From UBA3700 sp963592135 (GTDB lineage: Bacteria; Bacillota; Clostridia; Christensenellales; UBA3700), in NCBI GenBank assembly GCA_963592135.1, contig CAVAVP010000034.1, positions 21,729 through 85,728 on the forward strand: a stretch of 64,000 bases of DNA, read 5' to 3'. This document shows, one piece after another, positions 9,231 through 17,388 of the stretch. The notes below the pieces were generated by a model. That model did not search any database, was not told the origin of the DNA, and saw only the letters and a list, made by a program, of their open reading frames with translations. Position numbers and translations under genes: made by a program. The first letter of the stretch is position 1. Each line of letters starts with the position of its first letter.

Positions 9231-10094
9231 ATGATAAAAGTTGCTTGTGGTTGGAAAGACTATGAAATCATCGCAACAGGCGATGGCCAAAAACTTGAAA
9301 GATGGGGTAAGTTATATCTTTTACGTCCAGATCCTCAAGTTATTTGGCATTCAATGCAAGCACTTGAAAAATATCCAAAAATAAATGCAACATACCATAG
9401 ATCATCTACAGGTGGTGGCGGTTGGGAAGTAAAAGGTTCAATTCCACAAAATTTTAATATCGAGAGAAATAATTTAAAATTTTCTTTAAAATTAATGGGA
9501 TTTAAACATACTGGATTATTTCCTGAACAGGCAGTAAATTGGGATATAATGCAAGACTTAATTAAAAGTGCAAATAGACCAATAAAAGTACTTAACTTGT
9601 TTGCATATACTGGTGGAGCCACTGTTGCTTGCGCAAAAGCAGGAGCCCATGTAACTCATGTCGATGCAGCAAAGGCTATGGTAGAAAGAGCAAAAGAAAA
9701 TGTAGCATTATCTAATATTGATCCAACAATGTGTAGATATATTGTTGATGATTGTTCTAAGTTTATTGCTCGTGAAATAAAAAGAGGCAATAAGTATGAT
9801 GCTATAATAATGGACCCTCCATCATATGGAAGAGGTGCCAATGGTGAGGTTTGGAAACTTGAAGATTGTATTCATGATTTAGTTGAGAATTGTAGAAATG
9901 TATTATCTGATAATCCATTGTTTTTCTTAATTAATTCTTATACAACAGGTTTGCAACCAACGGTTATGGAAAATATATTAAAGATATCTTTAAAGGGCTT
10001 TAAAGGCACAACTGAAGCTTATGAGGTAGGTTTACCTACCGATGAGGGTTTAATCCTTCCTTGTGGCTGTAGCGCTTTATGGGTAAATAAGTAG
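9231..10094 (+). CDS. Class I SAM-dependent methyltransferase (RNA methyltransferase-like)
   Basis: The 287-residue protein has the core of an S-adenosylmethionine-dependent methyltransferase related to the rRNA cytosine-5 enzymes of the RlmI/RlmK group (Methyltrans_SAM family). The SAM-binding motif I is LNLFAYTGGATVACAKAGA (near 120-138), with the acidic end of strand 2 at HVDAAKAMVERA. The catalytic DPPSYGRG motif is near residue 195. There is no PUA domain, unlike the 21830-22996 gene. The target base is not evident. It follows ileS by 1 bp with no separate terminator, and ends 5 bp before a pseudouridine synthase, so this looks like a translation and RNA-modification operon. The start lacks a good Shine-Dalgarno sequence and probably relies on coupling. 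Confidence 0.85.
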   Translation: MIKVACGWKDYEIIATGDGQKLERWGKLYLLRPDPQVIWHSMQALEKYPKINATYHRSSTGGGGWEVKGSIPQNFNIERNNLKFSLKLMGFKHTGLFPEQAVNWDIMQDLIKSANRPIKVLNLFAYTGGATVACAKAGAHVTHVDAAKAMVERAKENVALSNIDPTMCRYIVDDCSKFIAREIKRGNKYDAIIMDPPSYGRGANGEVWKLEDCIHDLVENCRNVLSDNPLFFLINSYTTGLQPTVMENILKISLKGFKGTTEAYEVGLPTDEGLILPCGCSALWVNK

Positions 10095-10099
10095 GAAAT

Positions 10100-10891
10100 A
10101 TGAAAAATTTTAGTATTGATGATTTAATAGTACTTTATGAAGATAATCACATTATTGTAGTTGTTAAACCACAAAATGTACCTTCATGTCCAGATGAAAC
10201 AAAAAATCCAGATATGCTTTCTGTTGTTAAGGAATATGTCAGGAGAAAAGCTAATAAAAAAGGTGAGGCATTTATTGGGCTCGTTCATAGATTGGATAGA
10301 CCAACCGGTGGTGTTATGGTGTTTGCTAAAACATCAAAAGCTGCTGAAAGATTGTCTGAACAAATCAAGAACGGCGATTTTGATAAAGAGTATTACTGTG
10401 TAATTTGTGGAGTTCCTGAAAACAAAAAGGGAAGACTTGTTAATTATTTAAAGAAAAATGAAAAGTTAAATAAGGTAGAAGTTGTAACATTATCTGAAGA
10501 GGGAGCAAAAGAAGCTATACTTGAGTATGAAGTTAAACAAATAGTAAAGACCTATTGTTTATGTAAAGTACACTTAGAGACAGGAAGAACGCACCAAATT
10601 AGAGTTCAAATGGCTACAATTGGTTGTCCACTTTTTGGAGATCAAAAATATGCATTAAATCACCCAGAGACATTTGGTCTCGGAAAACTTGCGCTTTGGG
10701 CAACTAAAATTTCATTTGAACATCCTGTAATTAAAGATAGACGTTCATTTATTGTTTACCCACCAACAGAAGATAAGCCATGGAAAGCATTTGATGTAAA
10801 TAGATATTTAAATATTGCTATGGTTTCTTCACCTTATGATATAAGTAAACAAAAGGAAATATTGCAAGATATTGAAGTTGAGGATGAATAA
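10100..10891 (+). CDS. RluA-family RNA pseudouridine synthase
   Basis: The protein converts specific uridines in rRNA or tRNA to pseudouridine. The family signature with the catalytic Asp is GLVHRLDRPTGGVMVFAK (Asp near residue 64). Further family marks are LETGRTHQIRVQMA and GDQKYA. At 263 residues it lacks the N-terminal S4 domain found in RluC/RluD types, so it is closer to the RluA/TruC-like short class. A second, S4-containing paralogue occurs at 62625-63542. It is the last gene of the 4744-10891 run and is followed by a terminator. The exact uridine target cannot be assigned. Confidence 0.92.
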   Translation: MKNFSIDDLIVLYEDNHIIVVVKPQNVPSCPDETKNPDMLSVVKEYVRRKANKKGEAFIGLVHRLDRPTGGVMVFAKTSKAAERLSEQIKNGDFDKEYYCVICGVPENKKGRLVNYLKKNEKLNKVEVVTLSEEGAKEAILEYEVKQIVKTYCLCKVHLETGRTHQIRVQMATIGCPLFGDQKYALNHPETFGLGKLALWATKISFEHPVIKDRRSFIVYPPTEDKPWKAFDVNRYLNIAMVSSPYDISKQKEILQDIEVEDE

Positions 10892-10893
10892 AA

Positions 10894-10922
10894 TTGAGGA
10901 GCTTTTAGCTCCTTGTTTTTTT
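10894..10922. terminator. Terminator between convergent genes
   Basis: The stem GAGGAGCT/AGCTCCTT has a short loop and is followed by seven T on the plus strand. The T-run overlaps the stop codon of the convergent minus-strand gene. In the other direction the following tract (AATTTTATT) is weaker. Confidence 0.82.
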
Positions 10923-11694
10923 AATAATCTTCTTCTGATTTAAATTGGCTTTGAGTGTTTTTTGAACCTTTCTTTTTAAATGGATTATAAATAATAACAA
11001 CTACTATTACGCATAAAACACAAATAGAGAAAAAGAATATATTTCTCTTTAAATTGTTTTGAGCTATTTTATTATTATCTTGTTTGTTCTTTTCTTTAGC
11101 AGCATTTGAAGAAGGGTGCAAAGGAATTGCTGATGCTGAGAATGTACTTACAACATCAGAGGATAATACAAATATATTTACAGATTGCGTAATATCTTCT
11201 CCATCTAGATAAGTTGCTGAAACATAAAAATAATATTTTGAATCATTTTCTACATAACCAATAAATGTCATAGATGTATATTCTTCTGAGCCAGCTTCTT
11301 TAAATGTATCTGTTTCTTGGTTGTATTTATACTTTGTAGTAAAGCCAGATGGAAGGGTTAAATTCATCGTATAATATGGTGATGATATATCTGAACTTGA
11401 AGTTTGTGTTGCTTTATTTAATACATCAGTTTTTTTAGCATAAAGAGAAATTCCATTATATACTATTTTATAGTATTCTATATTACTTTCTGAAATTATA
11501 GTGGTCTCGCTCTCTAATTTGAAAAAATAAGTATAAGGAATAATAACAGCAGGTGATTCGTTAGATAAATAAGTTTGCAAATTTTCTGTTGTTTCATAAT
11601 ATGTTGAAGTATCTGCATTAACCATAGGTGCAGCTATAAGCGATGTACATATTATTGAAAGTATTATATAAAATATTAGTGCAAACTTTTTCAT
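10921..11694 (-). CDS. Secreted, C-terminally membrane-anchored protein of unknown function
   Basis: I do not recognise the family. The 257-residue product begins with a clear signal peptide (MKKFALIFYIILSIICTSLI, likely cleaved after ...VNADT). It continues with about 180 polar, Ser/Thr/Tyr-rich residues suited to an extracytoplasmic, mostly beta domain. It then has one hydrophobic helix (IFFFSICVLCVIVVVIIY, about 218-236) and a short basic, cytoplasmic-type tail. The topology is therefore a type I surface protein. Its ectodomain repeats phrases such as YYKIVYNGISLYAKKTDV that recall SH3-like repeats, but this is only a resemblance. It stands alone, convergent with the pseudouridine synthase gene. 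Confidence 0.75.
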   Translation of the reverse strand: MKKFALIFYIILSIICTSLIAAPMVNADTSTYYETTENLQTYLSNESPAVIIPYTYFFKLESETTIISESNIEYYKIVYNGISLYAKKTDVLNKATQTSSSDISSPYYTMNLTLPSGFTTKYKYNQETDTFKEAGSEEYTSMTFIGYVENDSKYYFYVSATYLDGEDITQSVNIFVLSSDVVSTFSASAIPLHPSSNAAKEKNKQDNNKIAQNNLKRNIFFFSICVLCVIVVVIIYNPFKKKGSKNTQSQFKSEEDY

Positions 11695-11725
11695 ACAAAA
11701 TAATTATATATTAAATAAAAGATAA

Positions 11726-11754
11726 TTTCAAAGATATATTAATTGTAATATAAT
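11726..11754 (+). promoter_or_regulatory. Promoter for tRNA-Arg
   Basis: TTTCAA (11726-11731), a 17-bp spacer and TATAAT (11749-11754), about 9 bp before the tRNA 5' end. Confidence 0.65.
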
Positions 11755-11763
11755 ATAGAAAAT

Positions 11764-11839
11764 ATGCTCGTAGTCTAACTGGATAAAACAAGAGCCTCCG
11801 ACGCTCTAATTAGGAGTTCAAGTCTCTTCGGGCATACCA
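11764..11839 (+). tRNA. tRNA-Arg (anticodon CCG)
   Basis: The acceptor arm is ATGCTCG (11764-11770) paired with CGGGCAT (11829-11835). The discriminator A is at 11836 and an encoded CCA at 11837-11839. The anticodon stem AGAGC/GCTCT encloses the loop CTCCGAC with anticodon CCG at 11798-11800. The T-arm has TTCAAGT with stem AGGAG/CTCTT. The D-stem has one C-A mismatch. It reads the rare CGG codon. No terminator lies before the GNAT gene that begins 30 bp later. Confidence 0.93.
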
Positions 11840-11869
11840 AATTGTATAGGGAGATTAATCAATATTAAT

Positions 11870-12334
11870 ATGATTAGAAGAGCAGTAGAAAATGATATGC
11901 CTTATCTTAACAAATTATTATTTCAAGTTCATAAAGTACATCATGATGTAAGACCCGATTTGTTTAAAGATGGAACAAAAAAATATACAGATGAAGAGTT
12001 AATTAAAATTATTCATAATGATTTAACACCTATATTTGTTTATGAGGAAAATAATATAGTTTTAGGTTATGCATTTTGTATTCATCAGCAACATATTAAT
12101 GATAATAATTTAACCGATGTAAAAGTTTTATATATTGATGATTTATGTGTTGATGAAATGGCACGTGGAAAACATATAGGTACAAAACTATATGAATATG
12201 TTTTAGACTATGCTAAAAAGAACAATTATTATGAAGTTACATTAAATGTATGGGCAGATAATACAAGTGCCTTAAAGTTTTATCAACATATTGGCTTAAA
12301 AGTTCAAAAAATTGGAATGGAAAAAATATTATAA
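11870..12334 (+). CDS. GNAT-family N-acetyltransferase
   Basis: The 154-residue protein is a GCN5-related acetyltransferase that transfers an acetyl group from acetyl-CoA to an amine. Its acetyl-CoA-binding motif A is LYIDDLCVDEMARGKHIGTKLYEYV (given here in two parts: LYIDDLCVDEMA and RGKHIGTKLYEYV, near residues 85-110). Motif B is LNVWADNTSALKFYQHIGL. The substrate cannot be predicted. The best ribosome binding site (GGGAG at about 11849) is about 15 bases from the ATG, which is long. It sits just behind tRNA-Arg with no terminator between them, so it may be expressed from the tRNA promoter. Confidence 0.85.
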   Translation: MIRRAVENDMPYLNKLLFQVHKVHHDVRPDLFKDGTKKYTDEELIKIIHNDLTPIFVYEENNIVLGYAFCIHQQHINDNNLTDVKVLYIDDLCVDEMARGKHIGTKLYEYVLDYAKKNNYYEVTLNVWADNTSALKFYQHIGLKVQKIGMEKIL

Positions 12335-12373
12335 TCAAAAATAAAGAGAGAAAAATATACCAAAATAACATAA

Positions 12374-13312
12374 ATGTCAAAAAGTAATTGGTATAATCAA
12401 TTTATGCGATACAATCATTTAAATGAATACTTAAAAAATAAATTTGGAGAAAGAACACTAAAAATATGTGTTGATGGTAATTTTACTTGTCCAAATAGAG
12501 ATGGAACTAAAGGTGTTGGTGGCTGTATTTTTTGTGGTGAAAGAGGCAGTGGAGAGAGAATAAAAAATATAGGACTTAAAGAACAAGTTTTAAATCACCT
12601 AAATTCATATAGAGGACAAAGAGCTAATAAGTTTATTATTTATTTCCAAAATTTTACTAATACATATGGTAGTATAGAAAACTTAAAAGAAAAATATGAA
12701 TCCGCACTGATAGACAAGAGAATTGTTGCTTTGGATATAGACACAAGGCCAGATTGTATAAATGAAGATGTGTGTAAAATGCTTTGCTGTTTTAAAGACA
12801 AATATTATGTTTATGTAGAATTAGGATTACAAACTATAAATGAAAAAACCCATGAATTTATTAATCAAAAAATAACAAATAAAGATTTTGAAAATGCAAT
12901 TTTACTTTTAAATAAATATAATATTGATGTTGTTGTTCATGTAATGATAGGGCTTCCAAATGAAACACACCAAGACGTTATTAATCTTGTACAATATTTA
13001 AATAATTTTAAATACAAGGGAATTAAAATTCATTCAACATATGTTCAAAAAAATACTATTTTAGAAAAGATGTATTTAAATGGTGAATATAAACCTATTG
13101 ACATGCAAGAGTATGTAGATGAGGTTATTTATATCATAAGCCATATAAACAAAGATGTTATAATTCATAGAATTACAGGTGATCCACCAAAAGATTTACT
13201 TGTAGCTCCTAATTGGATGGTTCACAAAAAAATGGTACTAAATTCAATTGAGAAAAAGTTAGAAGTAGAAAACTTAACACAAGGGTGTAAAATAAAAGAA
13301 AATATACTATAA
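12374..13312 (+). CDS. Radical SAM protein, YhcC/YtqA family (TIGR01212-type)
   Basis: The 312-residue protein belongs to a conserved radical SAM family of unresolved function, named after E. coli YhcC and B. subtilis YtqA. The cluster-binding cysteines have the family-specific spacing in GNFTCPNRDGTKGVGGCIFC (Cys39, Cys51, Cys54), unlike the usual CX3CX2C. Further family features are RPDCI, YVELGLQT, HVMIGLPNET and the C-terminal ITGDPPKDLLVAPNW. The protein is expected to bind one 4Fe-4S cluster and cleave SAM to start a radical reaction, with an RNA-related substrate often suggested. It lies 40 bp after the GNAT gene and 31 bp before a TPM-domain gene. No internal terminator is seen, so the three may be co-transcribed. 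Confidence 0.9.
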   Translation: MSKSNWYNQFMRYNHLNEYLKNKFGERTLKICVDGNFTCPNRDGTKGVGGCIFCGERGSGERIKNIGLKEQVLNHLNSYRGQRANKFIIYFQNFTNTYGSIENLKEKYESALIDKRIVALDIDTRPDCINEDVCKMLCCFKDKYYVYVELGLQTINEKTHEFINQKITNKDFENAILLLNKYNIDVVVHVMIGLPNETHQDVINLVQYLNNFKYKGIKIHSTYVQKNTILEKMYLNGEYKPIDMQEYVDEVIYIISHINKDVIIHRITGDPPKDLLVAPNWMVHKKMVLNSIEKKLEVENLTQGCKIKENIL

Positions 13313-13342
13313 TATATATAATTAATTTCGGAGGTATAATTT

Positions 13343-14290
13343 ATGCCTAGTTCGCATGGTGGCGGAAGCTTCGGTGGTGGAAGCAGTGGGGGCGGTGGTA
13401 GCTTTCATTCAAGTGGCTCTCATGGAGCAAGTTCAACACCACATTTTAGTACACACAAAAGATTTCCAGGTTGCACAATGTATTATTTTATTGATACGAG
13501 TGGTGTTAGACGCACATTTTACCATAAAGGCTCTCCTGTTAGAAAAAGTTTATGGAAACTAATAGGAACATATTGTATAGCATTTTTATTGTTGTTAATT
13601 ATTGGCGTTGTGTTTGCGTCTTCGACATTTATTCCACATAAACTATCTTCAAGAAAGTGTAATCTTTATTCAAGTTATATTGTAGATAATGCAAATGTTA
13701 TAAATAAGGAAGATGGACTTGAAGAATCACTTAAAGCCTTTTATGAAAAAAGTGGTGTGCAAATAGTTGTTTATACCCAAACTATAGAATATTTTGAAAA
13801 TAAAATAGGCTCAGTTTCTAAAGAAAATTTAGAGAATTATGCCTATGATGTTTATGTGAATTTATTTAATGATGAAGGACATTGGCTTATAGTCGTTATA
13901 ACAGATGGGATGGAAGGCTCTTGGATAGACATGGCAGGGGATAATACTTCACTTATAATTACTGATTCATTTTTTGAAAAATTCCAAAGTGAAATGCAAG
14001 AAAATTTAAATAATACTTCTATATCAAAAAGCCAAGCGCTAAAAAAATGTTTTAATTATGCAACAGAAAATATACTTACATTTTCAATGGTGGATATCGT
14101 GCCTATGATACTTTATTTTGTTTTTATAATATCTATTTTATTTATAATTGGAATCCAAATATATAAAGGAATTATGGAATATATTACAATCAAAGGTTAT
14201 TGCACGTATAGAGATGAACATGGTGGAGTGGATTTTTCAGAAAATAGTGAAGAATTAACTCACGAACAAGAAATAGATGTTTTTAACTAA
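13343..14290 (+). CDS. TPM-domain membrane protein with Gly/Ser-rich N-terminus
   Basis: The 315-residue protein begins with a low-complexity Gly/Ser/His stretch (residues 1-35) and a short conserved segment (TMYYFIDTSGVRRTFYHKG). A transmembrane helix follows at about 76-97. A TPM (DUF477) domain then occupies about 109-225 (YIVDNANVINKEDGLEESL, VQIVVYTQ, GHWLIVVITDG). A second helix lies at about 250-273 and a polar tail ends the protein. TPM domains occur in YgcG-like and Psb32 proteins; no enzymatic role is certain. Such proteins usually carry the Gly-rich region at the C-terminus, so its N-terminal position here is unusual. A clear GGAGG precedes the ATG. No partner function can be inferred from the neighbours. 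Confidence 0.75.
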   Translation: MPSSHGGGSFGGGSSGGGGSFHSSGSHGASSTPHFSTHKRFPGCTMYYFIDTSGVRRTFYHKGSPVRKSLWKLIGTYCIAFLLLLIIGVVFASSTFIPHKLSSRKCNLYSSYIVDNANVINKEDGLEESLKAFYEKSGVQIVVYTQTIEYFENKIGSVSKENLENYAYDVYVNLFNDEGHWLIVVITDGMEGSWIDMAGDNTSLIITDSFFEKFQSEMQENLNNTSISKSQALKKCFNYATENILTFSMVDIVPMILYFVFIISILFIIGIQIYKGIMEYITIKGYCTYRDEHGGVDFSENSEELTHEQEIDVFN

Positions 14291-14352
14291 AACTTTAGCA
14301 AAATAGGGAGTTCTCTTTTGAGTAGAATTTTAAAAAAATAAAAGTAAACATA

Positions 14353-14389
14353 TAGTAGGTATACTAAAAATCGATTCTATTTATATAAT
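14353..14389 (+). promoter_or_regulatory. Promoter with overlapping inverted repeat before the XRE-acyltransferase gene
   Basis: TATAAT lies at 14384-14389. A perfect inverted repeat TAGTA-GGTA-TACTA (14353-14366) covers the position of the -35 box, 17 bp upstream. A repressor site at this position would block RNA polymerase, and the XRE domain encoded just downstream is the obvious candidate. That link is inference. Confidence 0.45.
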
Positions 14390-14423
14390 AAGTTTGTTAA
14401 AAATAACAATAAGGAGGAATAAA

Positions 14424-15947
14424 ATGGATTCAACTAAAATAGGTCTTGTTATAAAAGAAATAAGATCTCAAGCAGGATTAACACAAAGTGATTTTGCAAA
14501 AGAATTATGTGTTACTGATAAAGCTGTATCTAAATGGGAAAATGGGATTTCCATACCTGATTTACAACAGTTAGAAGCTATATCAAAGCAATTCAATGTT
14601 AGTTATGATGTTTTATTAAATGGAGATATTGATAAAATTAAATTAAATAGAAAACAAGAAAAGGCACAAGCAAAAGCCCCATCTAAATATAATTCACAAG
14701 AATGGTATGCATTAGATAATGCAGCAAAAATTTATCCATCACAAGCAAGAAAAGGATGGAATATGGTATTTAGAATTGCAGCTGTTTTAAAAGAGCCAAT
14801 AGATGTACCAGTGCTTCAACAAGCGCTATCTGATATGATGGATAGATTCCCTACGTTTATGGTTACACTTAAAAATGGTTTTTTCTGGAACTATTTTGAT
14901 AGATTAGAAAAATCTCCAAAAGTTATAATGGGTGGAAATCATCCTTGTATTGCAATGCCTCTTGATGGTAAGAAATATATATTTAGGGTATCTGTTGAAA
15001 ATAATAGAATTGCATGTGATTATTTCCACGTTTTAACAGATGGAACTGGTGGAACGATATTTTTAACATCATTACTTACTAGATATTATGAATTAAAATA
15101 TGGTCCTATAAAAGACTATAAAGATGCATTAAATGTATTAGACATAGTTCAACCAGAGGAAATAGAGGACTCATTTGCAAGATATGCTCAAAAAAAGAAC
15201 TACGAAAGTAGACCAATAAAAAGAGCTTATCATATGAAAGGTAGAAAAGTTAAAAAGAATATAGTAACTCATGTTGTAATGAGCGTTGACGAATTAAAGA
15301 AAATCTCCAAAGAAAAAGGTTGTACAATAACAGTTTTGCTTTTAGCCATTTTAACAAGAGCATTTTTAAAGAAAAAGGCATTGGATAGAGATGATAAGCC
15401 TTTTATTATTCAAGTTCCAATCAACTTAAGAAAAAGATTCCCATCTAAAACTTTAAGAAATTTTGCTTATTTTACAGGTATAGAAACATCGGCTAAAGAA
15501 TTAACTTTAGAAGAGGCAATTGAAGTATGCAAGGAAGAATTAAATAAAGGAACAGATGTAGATCATTTACAACGTGTTATAAACTCAAATATGAGAGAGG
15601 AGAATAACATATTTATAAAGGCAGCACCACTATTTGCTAAAAACTTGGTTTTAGGAATAGTTAGTAAAGTTATTGGAGATGATGCATTTACAACAACATT
15701 CTCAAATGTAGGAAATGTTAATGCCCCAGATGAGCTTAAAAATATTGTAGACAGATATGAGTTTGTTCTTAAAGATGATAAAAATGGTGGAATTTTAATG
15801 TCTGGTATTTCCTTTAATGGAAGATGTACAATCTCATTTATAAGATCTGTAGCAGAAAGTAATGTAGAAAGGGAATTTGTTAGAGAATTGGCTTCTTTAG
15901 GTGTAAATTTATATATTGAATCAAATGGAGGTGAGGAACGTGCGTGA
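14424..15947 (+). CDS. XRE-type HTH fused to a condensation/alcohol-acetyltransferase-like domain
   Basis: The 507-residue protein has two parts. Residues 3-65 form an XRE/Cro helix-turn-helix (IGLVIKEIRSQAGLTQSDFA, VTDKAVSKWENGISIPDL). After a short Lys/Gln linker, residues 90-500 form a domain of the chloramphenicol-acetyltransferase/condensation superfamily. Its catalytic-type motif is YFHVLTDGTGG (His near residue 202, then Asp-Gly), followed by IQVPINLRKRFPSKTLRNF and a late SGISFNGRCTIS. The domain most resembles alcohol acetyltransferase-like proteins of clostridia; the acyl donor and acceptor are unknown. The ATG at 14424 has AAGGAGG 6 bases upstream; an in-frame TTG at 14394 lies before that site. 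The stop codon overlaps the start of the next gene. Confidence 0.85.
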   Translation: MDSTKIGLVIKEIRSQAGLTQSDFAKELCVTDKAVSKWENGISIPDLQQLEAISKQFNVSYDVLLNGDIDKIKLNRKQEKAQAKAPSKYNSQEWYALDNAAKIYPSQARKGWNMVFRIAAVLKEPIDVPVLQQALSDMMDRFPTFMVTLKNGFFWNYFDRLEKSPKVIMGGNHPCIAMPLDGKKYIFRVSVENNRIACDYFHVLTDGTGGTIFLTSLLTRYYELKYGPIKDYKDALNVLDIVQPEEIEDSFARYAQKKNYESRPIKRAYHMKGRKVKKNIVTHVVMSVDELKKISKEKGCTITVLLLAILTRAFLKKKALDRDDKPFIIQVPINLRKRFPSKTLRNFAYFTGIETSAKELTLEEAIEVCKEELNKGTDVDHLQRVINSNMREENNIFIKAAPLFAKNLVLGIVSKVIGDDAFTTTFSNVGNVNAPDELKNIVDRYEFVLKDDKNGGILMSGISFNGRCTISFIRSVAESNVEREFVRELASLGVNLYIESNGGEERA

Positions 15948-16626
15948 GTGTAAATCTTGTCATATAACACTAGGTGATCATGAAGATAATTGTCCACTTT
16001 GTGGAGCTCATACATCGCCAGTTGTTTCAGAATTAGTAATAACAAGTGGAGAATATCCAAAAAAGGACATAACAAAAACATCAAAATATAAAGTTAGAAA
16101 TGTATTTGTAGGTATATCTGTTATATTAATGGCAGCATTTTTGCTCGTTAGTGTTTTATCTAAAAATTGGGCTTATGCTTTAATTGCAGTAACAGCAATT
16201 TCTTTTGTATGGTTAACAATTCTTAGAAATATTTTTTATTCTAGAAATTTATGTCAAATCTTAACAAGAATAGGTTTTTATATTCTAATCTATTTTAATT
16301 TAATAATGTTGCATTTTTACTTTACAACACACGATTTTAGTATACTAAATGCGGCTATAGGTATAGTTACGCCAATTATCTTAGCAATAATGAATGTTGT
16401 ATACATGATGATAGTGTTTATATCTAAAAAATGGTATATGTTTGCATTTAATGCTATACTATTATCCGTAGTCGAAATTGCTCTGTTAATTGTAACTATA
16501 TTTACGAAAATATCTTATGTTGCTTCAATTATTCCAGCAGCGTTAGGAGTTGCAACAATTGTATTTTCATTTGTATTTGGCAAAAATGTTATGATAGCAG
16601 AATTTAAGAAAAGATTATTTATGTAG
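15940..16626 (+). CDS. Zinc-ribbon membrane protein (DUF6320-like)
   Basis: The 228-residue protein starts with a zinc ribbon (CKSCHITLGDHEDNCPLCG, residues 4-22) and continues with about six hydrophobic segments between residues 55 and 215. It resembles the DUF6320 proteins that are commonly encoded next to alcohol acetyltransferase-like genes in clostridia; that assignment is from memory and moderately sure. I place the start at the GTG at 15940, preceded at 6 bases by GGAGGTGAGG inside the end of the XRE-acyltransferase gene. The two frames overlap by 8 nt, so translation is probably coupled and the products may act together at the membrane. An in-frame TTG at 15916 lies before the ribosome binding site. 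Confidence 0.75.
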   Translation: MRECKSCHITLGDHEDNCPLCGAHTSPVVSELVITSGEYPKKDITKTSKYKVRNVFVGISVILMAAFLLVSVLSKNWAYALIAVTAISFVWLTILRNIFYSRNLCQILTRIGFYILIYFNLIMLHFYFTTHDFSILNAAIGIVTPIILAIMNVVYMMIVFISKKWYMFAFNAILLSVVEIALLIVTIFTKISYVASIIPAALGVATIVFSFVFGKNVMIAEFKKRLFM

Positions 16627-16634
16627 GAGTTTTT

Positions 16635-17288
16635 ATGATAAGAAAAGTTATTCAAATTGATGAAGAAAAATGTAATGGTTGTGGGCTTTGCGCTAATGCA
16701 TGTCATGAAAGTGCAATTGGAGTTGTAAACGGAAAAGCAAAGTTGTTAAGAGATGATTATTGTGATGGTATGGGTGATTGTTTACCTACTTGTCCAATGA
16801 ATGCTATTTCATTTATCGAAAGAGAAGCTTTAGAATATGATGCAAAAGCTGTTGAAGAAAACAAAAAGAAAAAACAAATTAGTTTGAATAAAAATATGGA
16901 TAAAGAATTCCATGCATCAGAACTTATGCAATGGCCATGTCAAATAAAATTATTACCAACACGAGCACCATTCTTTGAAAATTGTGATTTGTTAGTAGCG
17001 GCAGATTGTACAGCATATGCATGTGCAGATTTTCATAGAGACTATATGGCAGGCAAGGTAACTTTGATAGGCTGTCCTAAACTTGACGATATAGACTATT
17101 CTGAAAAATTAACTGAAATTTGTAAATTAAATAATATAAAAAGTATCACTGTAACAAGAATGCTTGTTCCATGTTGCGGTGGCCTTGAATGGGCTGTAAG
17201 AAATTCTATAAAAGATAGTGGTAAGAATATTCCTTTAAGAGTAGTTACACTAACAACAGAAGGTGAAGTTTTAAAAGAAGAAAATTAG
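16635..17288 (+). CDS. 4Fe-4S ferredoxin-domain protein
   Basis: The 217-residue protein opens with two 4Fe-4S motifs: CNGCGLCANACHESAI (residues 14-29) and CDGMGDCLPTCPMNAI (about 43-58). A linker rich in Lys follows. The C-terminal half (95-215) has further cysteines in DCTAYACADFHRDY, IGCPKLDD and MLVPCCGGLEWAV, so it may hold another cofactor or a metal. Related single-gene ferredoxin proteins are widespread in clostridia and are thought to move electrons, but their partners are unknown. It lies 8 bp after the zinc-ribbon membrane gene and completes the cassette; the ribosome binding site is AGGAG. The joint presence with an acyltransferase suggests a redox step, which is inference. Confidence 0.85.
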   Translation: MIRKVIQIDEEKCNGCGLCANACHESAIGVVNGKAKLLRDDYCDGMGDCLPTCPMNAISFIEREALEYDAKAVEENKKKKQISLNKNMDKEFHASELMQWPCQIKLLPTRAPFFENCDLLVAADCTAYACADFHRDYMAGKVTLIGCPKLDDIDYSEKLTEICKLNNIKSITVTRMLVPCCGGLEWAVRNSIKDSGKNIPLRVVTLTTEGEVLKEEN

Positions 17289-17340
17289 TCTATATAAATT
17301 TTATAAAAGATAGTTTTTCAATTAATACGAAAAATAAGAA

Positions 17341-17388
17341 ATTCTCCAAATCGTAAGTGTAATATTACTTATATATTTGGAGAATTTT
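17341..17388 (+). terminator. Long hairpin, possible terminator after the XRE cassette
   Basis: A perfect 11-bp inverted repeat ATTCTCCAAAT (17341-17351) / ATTTGGAGAAT (17375-17385) encloses a second small palindrome, GTAATATTAC. Only four T follow, so termination would be inefficient. It may instead act as a regulatory RNA element, because a possible small ORF begins inside its right arm. Confidence 0.45.

Noticed and set aside
9335..9622. Minus-strand open frame within the methyltransferase gene
   Set aside because: Low-complexity shadow frame without initiation signals; the plus-strand frame has SAM-binding and DPPSY motifs.
15563..16084. 173-codon frame on the minus strand across the acyltransferase and zinc-ribbon genes
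   Set aside because: It spans two well-supported overlapping plus-strand genes, has no family resemblance and no ribosome binding site.
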